The notes under the pieces are model-generated. The model was given only the letters and a program-made list of their open reading frames with translations, did not search any database and was not told where the DNA came from. Shown piece after piece: positions 25,434-34,517 of a stretch of DNA of 46,101 bases. Source of the stretch: Lachnospiraceae bacterium. GTDB taxonomy: Bacteria; Bacillota; Clostridia; Lachnospirales; Lachnospiraceae. Both the position numbers and the translations under genes were made by a program. Position 1 is the stretch's first letter. Every line of letters begins with the position of its first letter. The stretch is from positions 1 through 46,101 of the forward strand of contig CAAFJI010000346.1 of the NCBI GenBank assembly GCA_900763175.1. Reading direction: 5' to 3'.

Positions 25434-27263
25434 CTATTTGTTTTCCGCATCCTTCTTCGCCGGAATTCGGATTTGTACTTCGGTTCCTTTTCCTACATCG
25501 CTGGAATAAGTCAATCCATAATCTGCGCCATAAAGCACTTGAAGCCGTCTGTGAGTATTATAGATCGCAATATTGGTTCCACCTGAAATACTGGTTCCCT
25601 CCCCGGAAAGAATCATGGGCAGTTTATCCGGCGCGATTCCAACTCCGTCATCAGAAATCAGAAGTACAATATCCCCATCCTCCATCCATCCGGTAAGTAC
25701 AATAGTTCCAGACTTGGAAGGTTTTTCCAGAATTCCGTGAAGTATGGAATTTTCTATAACAGGCTGCAGGGTCAGCTTTGGAATCTGGTATTCCATCAGT
25801 TCATCCGGAATATCGGAAATGAAGGAAATGCTGTCATGATAGCGCATATTCTGCAGGTGCACATAGATGGAAACATGTTCTTCTTCCTTGGCGATAGTAC
25901 TGATTCCCTTTTTGCGACTAAGTGTCAGCTTGTAGAATCTGGAAAGACTTTGCACTGCGTTACAGACCTCAGAGGTACGTCCCTGCTGGGCCATCCAGTT
26001 GATCATATCCATGGTATTATAAAGAAAATGGGGATTGATCTGAGCCTGCAGGGAATTAAACTCGGCAATTCGCAGATCCTCAGCAGCCTGGGCCTGTTTT
26101 TCCATAAGCTGGTTCATTTTGCGTGTCATATAGTTGTAAGTATCAATAAGATCACCAATTTCATCGTGCGCACTTGGGCTGTCCATAGGGACCGGAGGAC
26201 CGTGACGGACTGTTCGCATCTGACTGATAACTGAGGAAATTCGCCCTGTAATGGATTTGGACAAGGTACTTGCGAGCAAAAAGGCAAGCGCCAGTACCGC
26301 AATATAAATGGACAAAAACTGCAGAACCAGGATATTACTCTGATTGATCAGGGGCTGGGAGGGAAGTACCGTCACCATAAACCAGCCTGGTTGTTTGATA
26401 CGGTAGAAACCAACGTAAACGGTTTTCCCCAGAATATCCTGCTCCACGAAACTGTTGGAGGACATGTAGGACTCCATGATCTTGTCGTAATCCAGCCAGT
26501 AAATTCCGGCGAGAGAATCACTGGAAGCAGAAACCAGGTTGTTACGCTCATTCATAATATAAGAAACACTGCCGTCCAGAGTAAGATTTTCAGACAGGAT
26601 CTGCTGAAAATCATGACCGGAATAATAGACCGCCATATAAGCATCATAAGTTCCGTTGTTATAGATTACAGAAGCATGGGTGATATATGCCTGATCTCCA
26701 TATGCCTTTTGTTCCTTTGTACCAAGATAGAAGGAGGGACAAAAAAGCTGGGAAACGCGGCTTCCGCGGAAAATACCATACCAGTAGGTTCCACGGATCT
26801 GATCGAGAGATAGAAAAGTATCTTTCAGGTCTTCCTTATCTAAAAGTGCATTTATGTCTGAAGGAGAGCCTTTTGGCATCTCCATATAAATCTTGACATT
26901 GGTAACGGGCGTATCAGCAATCAGCTGATCTATCTTTCGGGAAAAAGACGCTGCATCCAGGGAATCTGCCAGATCCGTGAAGGATTCAGTTATGGCATTT
27001 TTAAAAAGTGTCTGGTAAAAATCAAGGGAAGAAATCTCTTCGCTTACATCCAGGACTTTCTGAATAGATTCTTCTATCAACGGCGCCGTTTCAGCAGACC
27101 GGTCCTGTTCCTGGCGGATCGTATAGGAAACTACCATGTCGTAGGCTCTTCCATAAAAAAAGAAGATAATGGCAATCCCAGGAATTGACACAATCAAAAG
27201 GAGTACCAGGGTAAACTTGGACTGCAGGTTCAGATCCTGGTACCATTGCTTAAGCTTATGCAA
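25434..27263 (-). CDS. YesM-type sensor histidine kinase, system 2
   Basis: Membrane kinase of 609 residues. Helices at about 19-41 and 300-325 enclose a Cache-like extracellular sensor. HAMP follows, then the phosphoacceptor H412 in QAQINPHFLYNTMDMINW, and a HATPase domain (IENSILHGI, SDDGVGIAPDKL, GGTNIAIYNTHRRL, GKGTEVQI). The start is a TTG at 27263 with GAGGAG 11 bases upstream; no closer in-frame start fits. It lies 69 bases after its response regulator on the same strand. Unlike system 1, it has no ApbE and no anchored binding protein, so ligand sensing may be direct or use the importer's own receptor. Confidence 0.92.
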   Translation of the reverse strand: MHKLKQWYQDLNLQSKFTLVLLLIVSIPGIAIIFFFYGRAYDMVVSYTIRQEQDRSAETAPLIEESIQKVLDVSEEISSLDFYQTLFKNAITESFTDLADSLDAASFSRKIDQLIADTPVTNVKIYMEMPKGSPSDINALLDKEDLKDTFLSLDQIRGTYWYGIFRGSRVSQLFCPSFYLGTKEQKAYGDQAYITHASVIYNNGTYDAYMAVYYSGHDFQQILSENLTLDGSVSYIMNERNNLVSASSDSLAGIYWLDYDKIMESYMSSNSFVEQDILGKTVYVGFYRIKQPGWFMVTVLPSQPLINQSNILVLQFLSIYIAVLALAFLLASTLSKSITGRISSVISQMRTVRHGPPVPMDSPSAHDEIGDLIDTYNYMTRKMNQLMEKQAQAAEDLRIAEFNSLQAQINPHFLYNTMDMINWMAQQGRTSEVCNAVQSLSRFYKLTLSRKKGISTIAKEEEHVSIYVHLQNMRYHDSISFISDIPDELMEYQIPKLTLQPVIENSILHGILEKPSKSGTIVLTGWMEDGDIVLLISDDGVGIAPDKLPMILSGEGTSISGGTNIAIYNTHRRLQVLYGADYGLTYSSDVGKGTEVQIRIPAKKDAENK

Positions 27264-27332
27264 ATTATTTCACACTCCTCAAAAATATATAGGTGTTTTG
27301 AGATATATAGAATTTTTTATGTGTACAGGAAA

Positions 27333-28880
27333 CTAACTCATTTTCTCCCGATATTCAGAAGGTGAAAAACCTGTATACTTCTTAAAACTTTTACCGAAAT
27401 AATTTCCGTCACTGTATCCCACTCGCGAGGAAATATCCGTAATTTTATACCTGGGGTCAGACAGCAGCTGCTTGGCCTTTTCCATTCTGTACTCTGTGAG
27501 GTACTGATTTAAAGTCTGACCGGTTTCATTTTTGAAGAAGGTACACACATACGAGGTTGATAAAAATACATGATCACTGATATCTTTCACAGATAAGGTC
27601 TCGTTCATATATTTCTGTCCGATGTAATCCTTGATCAGAAAAATAGTAGAATTTTCTTCTTCTGTGCTGGCTGCTGTCTGGAAAAAAAATTCTGTCTTTT
27701 TTACCAGCTTCTGGTGCATCTCATTATAGGAAAAAATCTTCTCCAATGTGTCTATTAAATTTTCCTGGGTATCGGATAAGGTTAGCTTCAGCTGACGTGC
27801 AGCATTATCCAAAGCACGGAATAATTTGTAATAGAGATCTTTGGCCTGGTTAGGCAGAACATTCTGATTTTGGTTATAATACAGGAACAGATTGTCAAGG
27901 AAAGCTTTTGCTTTTTCCTTATTTTTTTCAGTGAGAAGAGTGAGAAATTCATTCTCCGGACTGGCAGAAAGCGCTGCTGCTGTTTCAGAAACAGGTGCCT
28001 GATAAAAAGGAGACAGAAAGGTACCTGTGGGGAAAAAGAAGCTGCTCTGCAGGGAAATAACAGCAGAAGTATAGGACTGATAAGCTTTGGAAATGCCTGT
28101 AACAGTATCTCCGGCTGCGATGCAGAATCTGGTGCAGCGGGAATACAGACTACAGAAAAATTCTTCAATGCTTTTTCGAACGGCTGCTCCAGGAGAGGAA
28201 CCAAACAAAAAGTAAACCATATACTGTACACGCTTTTCTGCAAAAATACAATCTATATGGAAGGTTTTTAAAAATTCCCGGACGGACAGAAACATAGCGT
28301 TTGCTTCTGAAAGAGGAAACTCCTCCTCGGTATCAGTCTTAAGCACAATTGCAGTAAAGGGAGTGGTATTGCTGACGGACAGAGACAGCTCATCTATGAG
28401 CTGGTCAATACTTTCCTTTGCATGGGCGAAAGGCTGGGTGAGAAGAAGGGCCAGGCGGGAAGCGCTTTCCATGGAATGGATGGACGCATTTTGCCGGGTA
28501 CGTTTTTTCTCCAGGCAAAGATCACGGGCTTCCACAATGGCATCCCGGATTTCCGCAGGGTTCAGAGGCTTTTCTATATAATTAACGGCTTTTAGCTTGA
28601 TGGCAGCCTTTAGATATTCTTTATCCGAATATCCGCTCATAAAAACAGGAACAATATCAGGAAGAATTTCTTCCAGCCGCTCCAGCATTGCGATTCCATC
28701 CAGACGGGGCATACGTACATCGCATAGCACTATGTCCGGTCTGTGTACTCTGGCCACTTCAATTCCGTTTATTCCATCATCCGCCTGAAGCACCTCCCGG
28801 ATTCCGATGGATTGCCAGTCAATGGAAGAAATTACACCGGTGCGGGTAAGCTCTTCGTCGTCTACGATCAGTAATTTCAT
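27333..28880 (-). CDS. YesN-type response regulator with AraC domain, system 2
   Basis: 515-residue regulator. The receiver carries D7/D8, phosphoacceptor D54 in VLCDVRMPRLDG and K104 (NYIEKPLNPAE). A helical middle region follows, then a double-HTH AraC domain over the last ~105 residues (VKDISDHVFLSTSYVCTFFKNETGQTLNQY, ITDISSRVGYSDGNYFGKSFKKYTGFSPSEYREK). GGAG lies 8 bases before the ATG. It is transcribed away from importer 2, whose promoter region carries three phased boxes, so it is the probable activator of that importer. Confidence 0.92.
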   Translation of the reverse strand: MKLLIVDDEELTRTGVISSIDWQSIGIREVLQADDGINGIEVARVHRPDIVLCDVRMPRLDGIAMLERLEEILPDIVPVFMSGYSDKEYLKAAIKLKAVNYIEKPLNPAEIRDAIVEARDLCLEKKRTRQNASIHSMESASRLALLLTQPFAHAKESIDQLIDELSLSVSNTTPFTAIVLKTDTEEEFPLSEANAMFLSVREFLKTFHIDCIFAEKRVQYMVYFLFGSSPGAAVRKSIEEFFCSLYSRCTRFCIAAGDTVTGISKAYQSYTSAVISLQSSFFFPTGTFLSPFYQAPVSETAAALSASPENEFLTLLTEKNKEKAKAFLDNLFLYYNQNQNVLPNQAKDLYYKLFRALDNAARQLKLTLSDTQENLIDTLEKIFSYNEMHQKLVKKTEFFFQTAASTEEENSTIFLIKDYIGQKYMNETLSVKDISDHVFLSTSYVCTFFKNETGQTLNQYLTEYRMEKAKQLLSDPRYKITDISSRVGYSDGNYFGKSFKKYTGFSPSEYREKMS

Positions 28881-28983
28881 AATGAATCTCCATTATATTA
28901 ATAAAAATGCCACACCCATCATACCACAATTATATCCAAAATACGATACCAAAAGCACGCAGCTTTGTGAAAAATTTAAAACC

Positions 28984-29043
28984 GGGTGGAAAATTTTACC
29001 CATTAAGTGGAAAATATTTTACCCTGTTTCAAAATATTTTCCC
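28984..29043. promoter_or_regulatory. Three phased A/T-core boxes upstream of importer 2
   Basis: GGGTGGAAAATTTTACCC (28984-29001), GTGGAAAATATTTTACCC (29007-29024) and AAAATATTTTCCC (29031-29043) have core centres at 28993.5, 29015.5 and 29035.5, that is 22 and 20 bp apart on one face of the helix. They lie just upstream of the promoter, as expected for an activator. The divergent YesN-type regulator is the candidate. Confidence 0.6.
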
Positions 29044-29045
29044 AT

Positions 29046-29074
29046 TTTCAAACAAAGTGCACAGGTGGTAGAAT
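29046..29074 (+). promoter_or_regulatory. Promoter of importer 2 with weak -35
   Basis: TAGAAT (29069-29074) has TG at the extended -10 position (29066-29067). The -35 at 17-base spacing is poor (TTTCAA, 29046-29051), consistent with activator dependence. Distance to the GTG start is 33 bases. Confidence 0.5.
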
Positions 29075-29107
29075 AATAACAGATCAAGAAAGGGAGGAGA
29101 AAAAGCC

Positions 29108-30619
29108 GTGTCTGAATATGTTCTTGAATTAAAAGGCATTACGAAAATTTTCCCCGGCGTTAAAGCACTGAACAATGTACAGTTCCAGTTAAAACCTGGC
29201 GAAGTTCACGCACTGATGGGCGAAAACGGTGCAGGTAAATCTACCTTCATTAAAGTAATTACCGGTGTACATAAAGCAGAAGAAGGCGAAATGTACCTGT
29301 TTGGAGAAAAAGTGGATTTCAAAGGTCCGAAGGATGCACAGGAAGCAGGAATTGCAGCTGTTTACCAGCACCCCACATCCTATCCACATTTAACAGTGGC
29401 TGAAAATATTTTTATGGGACATGAGATCAAGAAGAATCACATGATCCAGTGGAAGGCCATGAATGAGGAGGCAAACAAGCTTCTGAAGCAGCTGAATGCA
29501 GATTTCGATTCCACAGCAGAAATGGGAACCTTAAGTGTTGCCCAGCAGCAGATGGTTGAGATCGCAAAGGCATTGTCCACAAATGCAAAGATTGTTATCC
29601 TGGATGAGCCTACCGCTTCTCTTACAAAGAGAGAATCCGAGGAGCTTTACAGAATCGTAGATCAGTTGAAAGAAAAAGGCGTTTCCATTATCTTCATTTC
29701 CCATCGTTTTGAGGATATGTACCGCCTGGCAAGCAGAGTTACTGTTTTCCGTGACTCTCAGTATATTGGTACCTATGATGTAGACGGAATCACCAATGCA
29801 GACCTGATTAAAGCCATGGTTGGCCGTGAGATCAAGGATCTGTTCCCGAAACCGGAGGTTAAGATTGGTGATGAGATGCTTCGTATCGAGCACTTATCCC
29901 GTACCGGATATTTCAAAGATGTTTCCTTCAATGTACGCGCTGGCGAGATCGTAGGTCTTACAGGTCTGGTTGGTGCAGGACGTACAGAAGTTGTAGAGAG
30001 CGTCTGTGGAATCACAAATCCAGATGAAGGTAAGGTTTATCTGGAGGGAAAAGAAGTACATATCAAACAGCCATCTGACGCAATGAAAGAAGGAATTATC
30101 CTTCTTCCGGAGGATCGTCAGAAGGAAGGTCTGATCATGAGCTGGGGACTTGGAAGAAACGTAACACTTCCGACTATCAGCAAATATGCGAAGAACGGCT
30201 TCAATGACGAGAAGACAGAAAGAGATCTTTCCAAGAGACTTCTGGAAGAGGTTGATACAAAGGCTGTTGATATTTTCCAGCCTGCAAGCTCTCTGTCCGG
30301 TGGTAACCAGCAGAAGGTTGTAGTTGCCAAGGCTCTTAGCCAGGAGATGAAGGTTGTTATCATGGATGAGCCGACGAAAGGTGTTGACGTTGGTGCCAAG
30401 GCTGAGATTTATGCGATCATGGGTGATCTTGCAAAGAAGGGTTACGCAATTATCCTGATTTCCTCTGAAATGCCTGAAATCCTTGGAATGTCTGACCGAA
30501 TCGTTGTAATGTGCAACGGACGTAAGACTGGTGAGCTGGGAAGAGGCGAAGCAACTCAGGAGATGATCCTTGAGCTGGCAATGGAGAAAGGTACAACCGG
30601 AAAGGGGGCAGCTAAATAA
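29108..30619 (+). CDS. Sugar ABC importer ATP-binding protein (RbsA/RhaT-type), importer 2
   Basis: 503-residue double ATPase. The N-half has Walker A GENGAGKST, signature TLSVAQQQMVEIAKAL and Walker B IVILDEPTASL. The C-half has GLVGAGRTE, LSGGNQQKVVVAKAL and VIMDEPTKGVDVG. The GTG start at 29108 is supported by GGGAGGAG about 10 bases upstream. First gene of its operon, here before both permeases, in contrast to importer 1 where a permease comes first. Its stop overlaps the next ATG by one base (TAATG). It energises import together with the two following permeases. Confidence 0.93.
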   Translation: MSEYVLELKGITKIFPGVKALNNVQFQLKPGEVHALMGENGAGKSTFIKVITGVHKAEEGEMYLFGEKVDFKGPKDAQEAGIAAVYQHPTSYPHLTVAENIFMGHEIKKNHMIQWKAMNEEANKLLKQLNADFDSTAEMGTLSVAQQQMVEIAKALSTNAKIVILDEPTASLTKRESEELYRIVDQLKEKGVSIIFISHRFEDMYRLASRVTVFRDSQYIGTYDVDGITNADLIKAMVGREIKDLFPKPEVKIGDEMLRIEHLSRTGYFKDVSFNVRAGEIVGLTGLVGAGRTEVVESVCGITNPDEGKVYLEGKEVHIKQPSDAMKEGIILLPEDRQKEGLIMSWGLGRNVTLPTISKYAKNGFNDEKTERDLSKRLLEEVDTKAVDIFQPASSLSGGNQQKVVVAKALSQEMKVVIMDEPTKGVDVGAKAEIYAIMGDLAKKGYAIILISSEMPEILGMSDRIVVMCNGRKTGELGRGEATQEMILELAMEKGTTGKGAAK

Positions 30620-31614
30620 TGGAAAAGAAATCTTTCATGAAAAAGCTGACAGGTTCCCGTGAAGCACTGCTTGCAGTGATCCTGGTTTTGCTTTTCGTAG
30701 TAATCACAATCATCAGCCCGTCATTCCTTACATTCAAGTCTCTGACGGATATGCTGAAAAACAATGCTGTAACAATGGTAATGTCACTTGGTATGCTGTG
30801 TGTTATGCTGGTAGGTGGAATTGATATTTCCATCATGTCTACTCTGGCACTGACTGGTATGTCAATTGGTATGCTTCTGAAATATGAACACATTTCCAGT
30901 ACTTTCCTGGCATTTGTGATCGCACTGGCAATCGGAATCGCATGTGGTTTCCTGGTAGGTCTTGTAATCTCCAGAGCAGATGTACCTCCGATCATTGCAA
31001 CAATGGGCTTCATGTACATCTACCGTGCAATGGGATATCTGGTTTCCCACAATGGTGAGTGGGCAAGTGCAGCAGCCCTTGGTGAATTTAAAAATTTTGC
31101 AACAACAAAATTCCTGGGAATGAGCCTTGTAATCTGGGTGATCATCCTTTGCTATGTGATCTTCTTCGTATTCATGAAATGGACTACCATCGGAAGAAGA
31201 ATCTATGCAGTAGGAAGTAACCCGAGTGCTGCTGAAGTTTCCGGTATTAATGTAAAGAATATTAAGCTTCTTGTTTACACTATCATGGGTCTTCTTGCCG
31301 GTCTTGGCGGAGCCCTTCAGGTTTCTATTTACGCTTCTGCAATGCCTGATATGCAGCAGGGCGGTGAGATGGACGTTATCGCGGCCTGCGTTATCGGTGG
31401 TGTAAGCATGAGTGGTGGACGTGGTACAGTACTTGGTGCTCTTCTAGGATCTCTGATCCTTGCAACCATCGCAAAAGCACTTCCGCTGATCCCATTCTTC
31501 GATCAGCTGTGGCTGAATACCATCAAGGGTGTTATCATTCTTGTAGTAGTTGTTGTAAACATTGTTTTACAGCGTACAGCTGACAAAAATGCATTAAAGG
31601 GAAGGGAGATGTAA
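30619..31614 (+). CDS. Ribose/rhamnose-type ABC importer permease, importer 2 (first)
   Basis: Polytopic membrane protein of 331 residues. Sugar-permease features: SLGMLCVMLVGGIDISIMSTLAL, GRRIYAVGSNPSAAEVSGINVK in the cytoplasmic coupling loop, and GGVSMSGGRGTVLGALLG. It overlaps the ATPase by one base and is followed by the second permease after two bases, so expression is tightly coupled. Pairing of two unlike permeases with one fused ATPase is typical of the RhaPQ and LsrCD arrangement. Confidence 0.9.
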   Translation: MEKKSFMKKLTGSREALLAVILVLLFVVITIISPSFLTFKSLTDMLKNNAVTMVMSLGMLCVMLVGGIDISIMSTLALTGMSIGMLLKYEHISSTFLAFVIALAIGIACGFLVGLVISRADVPPIIATMGFMYIYRAMGYLVSHNGEWASAAALGEFKNFATTKFLGMSLVIWVIILCYVIFFVFMKWTTIGRRIYAVGSNPSAAEVSGINVKNIKLLVYTIMGLLAGLGGALQVSIYASAMPDMQQGGEMDVIAACVIGGVSMSGGRGTVLGALLGSLILATIAKALPLIPFFDQLWLNTIKGVIILVVVVVNIVLQRTADKNALKGREM

Positions 31615-31616
31615 TC

Positions 31617-32621
31617 ATGGCTGGAAAATCTGGAAGAAGTATTAACAACGTGCCGAAAAGCCCTGTGAAACAGATGATCTTCAGCTGGGAAGGCATTCTG
31701 GTACTCCTGTTTATTGCAGTAAATATTTTCTGTGCAAACTTTTCCGAGTTCTATAATCTGAAGAGTCTGCTCCGTCAGATGCCTGTTTATCTGGCAGAAA
31801 TCTTCTTAATGCTGCCGATGGCATACATTCTGGTACTTGGTGAGATTGATATTTCCGTTGGATCTATCGTGTGTCTCTCCGCAACAATGGCTTGTATCGT
31901 GGCAAACACAGGAGCTCCATTCATCGTGGTAATCCTTGCCACACTTCTGGTTGGATCCCTTTGCGGCGCTGTAAACGCATTTGTCCTTACCAGATTTGAA
32001 GAACTGCCTCCAATGATCGTAACACTTGCAACACAGATCATTTTCAGAGGTATTGCAGAGATCGTTCTTGGAAGTGGTGGAAGTATTTCCGTAACAAACA
32101 CAGAAGGCTTTGCTGCACTTGGCGGAAAAGTAGGACGTGTTCCTTACATTCTTTTCCTGGTTCTGATCCTTGGAATCATCGCAGCAGTTATCCTTGGAAA
32201 ATGTACCTTCGGACGCAGAGTATATGCAATCGGTACCAACCGTCTTGCAGCTTACTACTCCGGAATCCATGTACAGAAGATCCGTTTCGTGATCTACACT
32301 CTGATGGGAACCATCTCTGGACTGTGTGCACTGTTCCTGATGTCTTCCTCATTCGGTGCAAATACCACAACTGGTAACGGATTTGAGATGGATGCCATTG
32401 CAATGGCAGTATTCGGAGGAATCTCCTCCACAGGTGGTAAAGGTAATATCGCAGGCGGTCTGATTTCCGCATTTATCATCGTCTGCCTTCGTGTTGGTCT
32501 TGGACAGAGAAATATCCATCCGCAGGTTATCCTGCTGATCATTGGTGTTCTTCTGATCGGTGCAGTTGCACTTCCAAATATCATTAAAGAAATTCAGAAA
32601 AAAGCAAAAACAGCAAAATAA
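31617..32621 (+). CDS. Ribose/rhamnose-type ABC importer permease, importer 2 (second)
   Basis: 334-residue membrane subunit partner of the preceding permease. It has a longer basic N-terminal tail (KSGRSINNVPKSPVKQ), then GEIDISVGSIVCLSATMACIV, GRRVYAIGTNRLAAYYSGIHVQ and GGISSTGGKGNIAGGLIS. The ribosome site is GGGAGATG just upstream, inside the end of the first permease gene. The 159-base gap that follows contains a hairpin and the leader of the binding-protein gene. Confidence 0.9.
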   Translation: MAGKSGRSINNVPKSPVKQMIFSWEGILVLLFIAVNIFCANFSEFYNLKSLLRQMPVYLAEIFLMLPMAYILVLGEIDISVGSIVCLSATMACIVANTGAPFIVVILATLLVGSLCGAVNAFVLTRFEELPPMIVTLATQIIFRGIAEIVLGSGGSISVTNTEGFAALGGKVGRVPYILFLVLILGIIAAVILGKCTFGRRVYAIGTNRLAAYYSGIHVQKIRFVIYTLMGTISGLCALFLMSSSFGANTTTGNGFEMDAIAMAVFGGISSTGGKGNIAGGLISAFIIVCLRVGLGQRNIHPQVILLIIGVLLIGAVALPNIIKEIQKKAKTAK

Positions 32622-32661
32622 AATTCCTTAACAACTAACTCATATTTTTTATAAGCTTGTA

Positions 32662-32688
32662 AACTGCTTCGCAGAAGGCGGAGCAGTT
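32662..32688 (+). other. Intercistronic mRNA hairpin before the binding protein
   Basis: AACTGCTTCGC (32662-32672) pairs with GCGGAGCAGTT (32678-32688), one mismatch, 5-base loop, no T-run. The position is the same as the hairpin before the binding protein of importer 1. Confidence 0.45.
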
Positions 32689-32780
32689 GCAAATAAAAAC
32701 TGTAACTGTCGGCTGTTTCACTGATGGTGGAATGCTGAACCGTTACCAAAAACTATATTATTCCATGGGAGGAAAAAAAC

Positions 32781-33803
32781 ATGAACAAAAAAATCGTAAG
32801 CGCACTTCTTTGTGGAGCAATGATCCTTGGATCCGCAGTTCCGGCTATGGCTGGTTCCGCTGACGGAAAGAAAATCGCACTGGTTGGTAAATCCGCTGGT
32901 AACGCATTCTTCGAAATCGCTGCAAAATCTTTCGTAGAGACAGCTGAGGCAGAGGGCGCTACCGTTGATACTGTTTACCCAGAGGCAGCTACAGCAGATG
33001 CTCAGATCAAAGTTCTTGACAACCTGATCTCTCAGGACTACGATGCAATTTGCATCTCCGCAAACGACGTAAACGCTCTTCAGGCTAAATTACAGGAAGC
33101 TATGGATGAAGGAATCAAGATCTCCTGCTTCGACTCTGCTACAAACCCAGACAGCCGTCAGATCTTCGTCAACCAGGCTGGTACTGTTGCTGTAGGACAG
33201 GCTCTTCTTGATGCTTGCCTTGATATCTCCGGTGGAGAGGGACAGTTCGCAATTCTTTCCGCTACTTCTCAGGCTGCAAACCAGAACGCATGGATCGACG
33301 CTATGAAGAAGATTATGGAAGAGGATGACAAATATTCCAAGCTTGAGCTTGTAGAAGTTGCATATGGCGATGACGAGCCACAGAAATCCACAGACCAGAC
33401 AGCAGCTCTTCTTGAGAAATATCCGGATCTGAAAGTTATCTGCGCACCTACAACAGTTGGTATCGCTGCAGCTGCTAAATACCTTCAGGACAACGGATCT
33501 GCTTGCAAACTGACAGGTCTTGGACTTCCATCTGAGATGCTTGAGTACACAGGTGCTGATGATGAGCATTCCTGCCCATACTTCTATCTGTGGGATATGC
33601 AGGGCCTTGGAAAACTTTCCGCTCTGACAACAATCGCTCTGATCAACGACGAGATCACAGGTGCTGTTGATGAAACCTTCACAGCTGGTGACCTTGGTGA
33701 CTACACAATCACAGCAGCTGATGACGGTGGTACAGAAGTAGTTCTTGGCGCTCCGCTTGAGTTCAACCCAGACAACATCGAAGAGATGGCTAAACTGTAC
33801 TAA
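32781..33803 (+). CDS. Sugar-binding protein of importer 2 (RhaS/LsrB-like)
   Basis: Exported receptor of 340 residues. It follows the RhaS/LsrB pattern: KIALVGKSAGNAFFEI, LISQDYDAICISANDVNAL, GIKISCFDSATNPDSRQIFVNQ, ILSATSQAANQNAWIDAMK, YPDLKVICAPTTVGIAAAAKYL and FYLWDMQGLGKL. Known ligands in this family are L-rhamnose and autoinducer-2; the ligand here is not certain. The signal peptide ends PAMA/GS. C11 is preceded by ALL, so there is no lipobox. GGGAGGAAAA gives the ribosome site. A strong terminator follows, closing the operon. Confidence 0.88.
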   Translation: MNKKIVSALLCGAMILGSAVPAMAGSADGKKIALVGKSAGNAFFEIAAKSFVETAEAEGATVDTVYPEAATADAQIKVLDNLISQDYDAICISANDVNALQAKLQEAMDEGIKISCFDSATNPDSRQIFVNQAGTVAVGQALLDACLDISGGEGQFAILSATSQAANQNAWIDAMKKIMEEDDKYSKLELVEVAYGDDEPQKSTDQTAALLEKYPDLKVICAPTTVGIAAAAKYLQDNGSACKLTGLGLPSEMLEYTGADDEHSCPYFYLWDMQGLGKLSALTTIALINDEITGAVDETFTAGDLGDYTITAADDGGTEVVLGAPLEFNPDNIEEMAKLY

Positions 33804-33834
33804 TCAGACCGTTTAAGATTAGATGTTAATAAAG

Positions 33835-33863
33835 AAAAGGCCCTGCCGAGTGCAGGGCCTTTT
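33835..33863 (+). terminator. Rho-independent terminator closing importer 2
   Basis: AAAAGGCCCTGC (33835-33846), loop CGAGT, GCAGGGCCTTTT (33852-33863): 12 perfect pairs with a T-run. Confidence 0.88.
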
Positions 33864-33874
33864 CGCGTCCTGGA

Positions 33875-33906
33875 TTTTCAGATACGCTCTAAAGTGTGTC
33901 TGAAAA
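33875..33906. terminator. Hairpin, probable terminator of the minus-strand gene
   Basis: TTTTCAGATACGCT (33875-33888) pairs with AGTGTGTCTGAAAA (33893-33906), with wobble pairs. On the minus strand it ends in a T-run, about 110 bases after the DUF3783 gene stops. Confidence 0.5.
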
Positions 33907-33987
33907 ATTATTCCCACAATCTGCACGCACACTTTGCGGTACATTTTGCCCGAATTCGGTTGCCGTAGCCCGCTGCGGCGCCTTCAT
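33889..33987 (-). other. Possible 32-codon ORF in a GC-rich intergenic block
   Basis: An ATG at 33987 opens a frame to a TAG at 33889, reading MKAPQRATATEFGQNVPQSV and 12 more residues. No ribosome site is seen. The sequence between 33900 and 34010 is richer in GC than its surroundings (CCCGCTGCGGCGCC) and looks more like a structured or repeated intergenic segment than a gene. Confidence 0.15.
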
Positions 33988-34016
33988 CCAGACAAGGAAG
34001 CAGATCTTGATTTGGC

Positions 34017-34400
34017 TTATTTGTGTGAATACATCTCCGTATGTTCTTTCATAAGCTCATCATGCAGCTTCAAAGAATCCCAGTGAACCGTAACCGGTGT
34101 AAGCATAGCTTTTAAGTTCACTGGCAGCAGGCCATTTTCCTTAAAGAAAGCCAGAAATTCATCCAGCTGCTCACTGGAAAAATCCTTCAGCACCATCATT
34201 TCTTCCTGAAAATTTTTTCCAAGGTTAAATACCGGATTCTTAGAAAACCCAGGAATCTCGAAGAGAAATCCGAGACTTTCCAGGTACTCCGGCTGCTGTA
34301 CCATGCGGACAGAGATTCTGTGTCGGTTCAAATATCTACGGATCTGGCGAAGACGATCCTCATCTTTAAAATTATATAATAAAATCTGGGTTTGGGACAT
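34017..34400 (-). CDS. DUF3783-type protein of unknown function
   Basis: 127-residue soluble protein. The order of features, ILLYNF at the N-terminus, GKNFQEEMMVLKDFSSEQLDEFLAFFKENGL in the middle and KAMLTPVTVHWDSLKLHDELMKEHTEM at the end, fits DUF3783. No signal peptide, membrane helix or catalytic motif is visible. GGAGGA lies 6 bases before the ATG. It is divergent from the AraC-type regulator with a 117-base shared promoter region. No function can be given. Confidence 0.7.
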   Translation of the reverse strand: MSQTQILLYNFKDEDRLRQIRRYLNRHRISVRMVQQPEYLESLGFLFEIPGFSKNPVFNLGKNFQEEMMVLKDFSSEQLDEFLAFFKENGLLPVNLKAMLTPVTVHWDSLKLHDELMKEHTEMYSHK

Positions 34401-34469
34401 AAGTATCCTCCTTTTTGCGTTTATCTAAAAAGAGAATAGCAGAAAAATTCCCTTTTTACAAGGAAAGTG

Positions 34470-34478
34470 TGGTATGAT
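34470..34478 (+). promoter_or_regulatory. Extended -10 promoter of the AraC-type regulator
   Basis: TGGTATGAT gives an extended -10 (TG plus TATGAT at 34473-34478). No good -35 at normal spacing. It lies 40 bases before the chosen ATG. Confidence 0.35.
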
Positions 34479-34517
34479 AAAAAAAACTATATTTTTAATT
34501 TTGTTATAGGAGACTAC

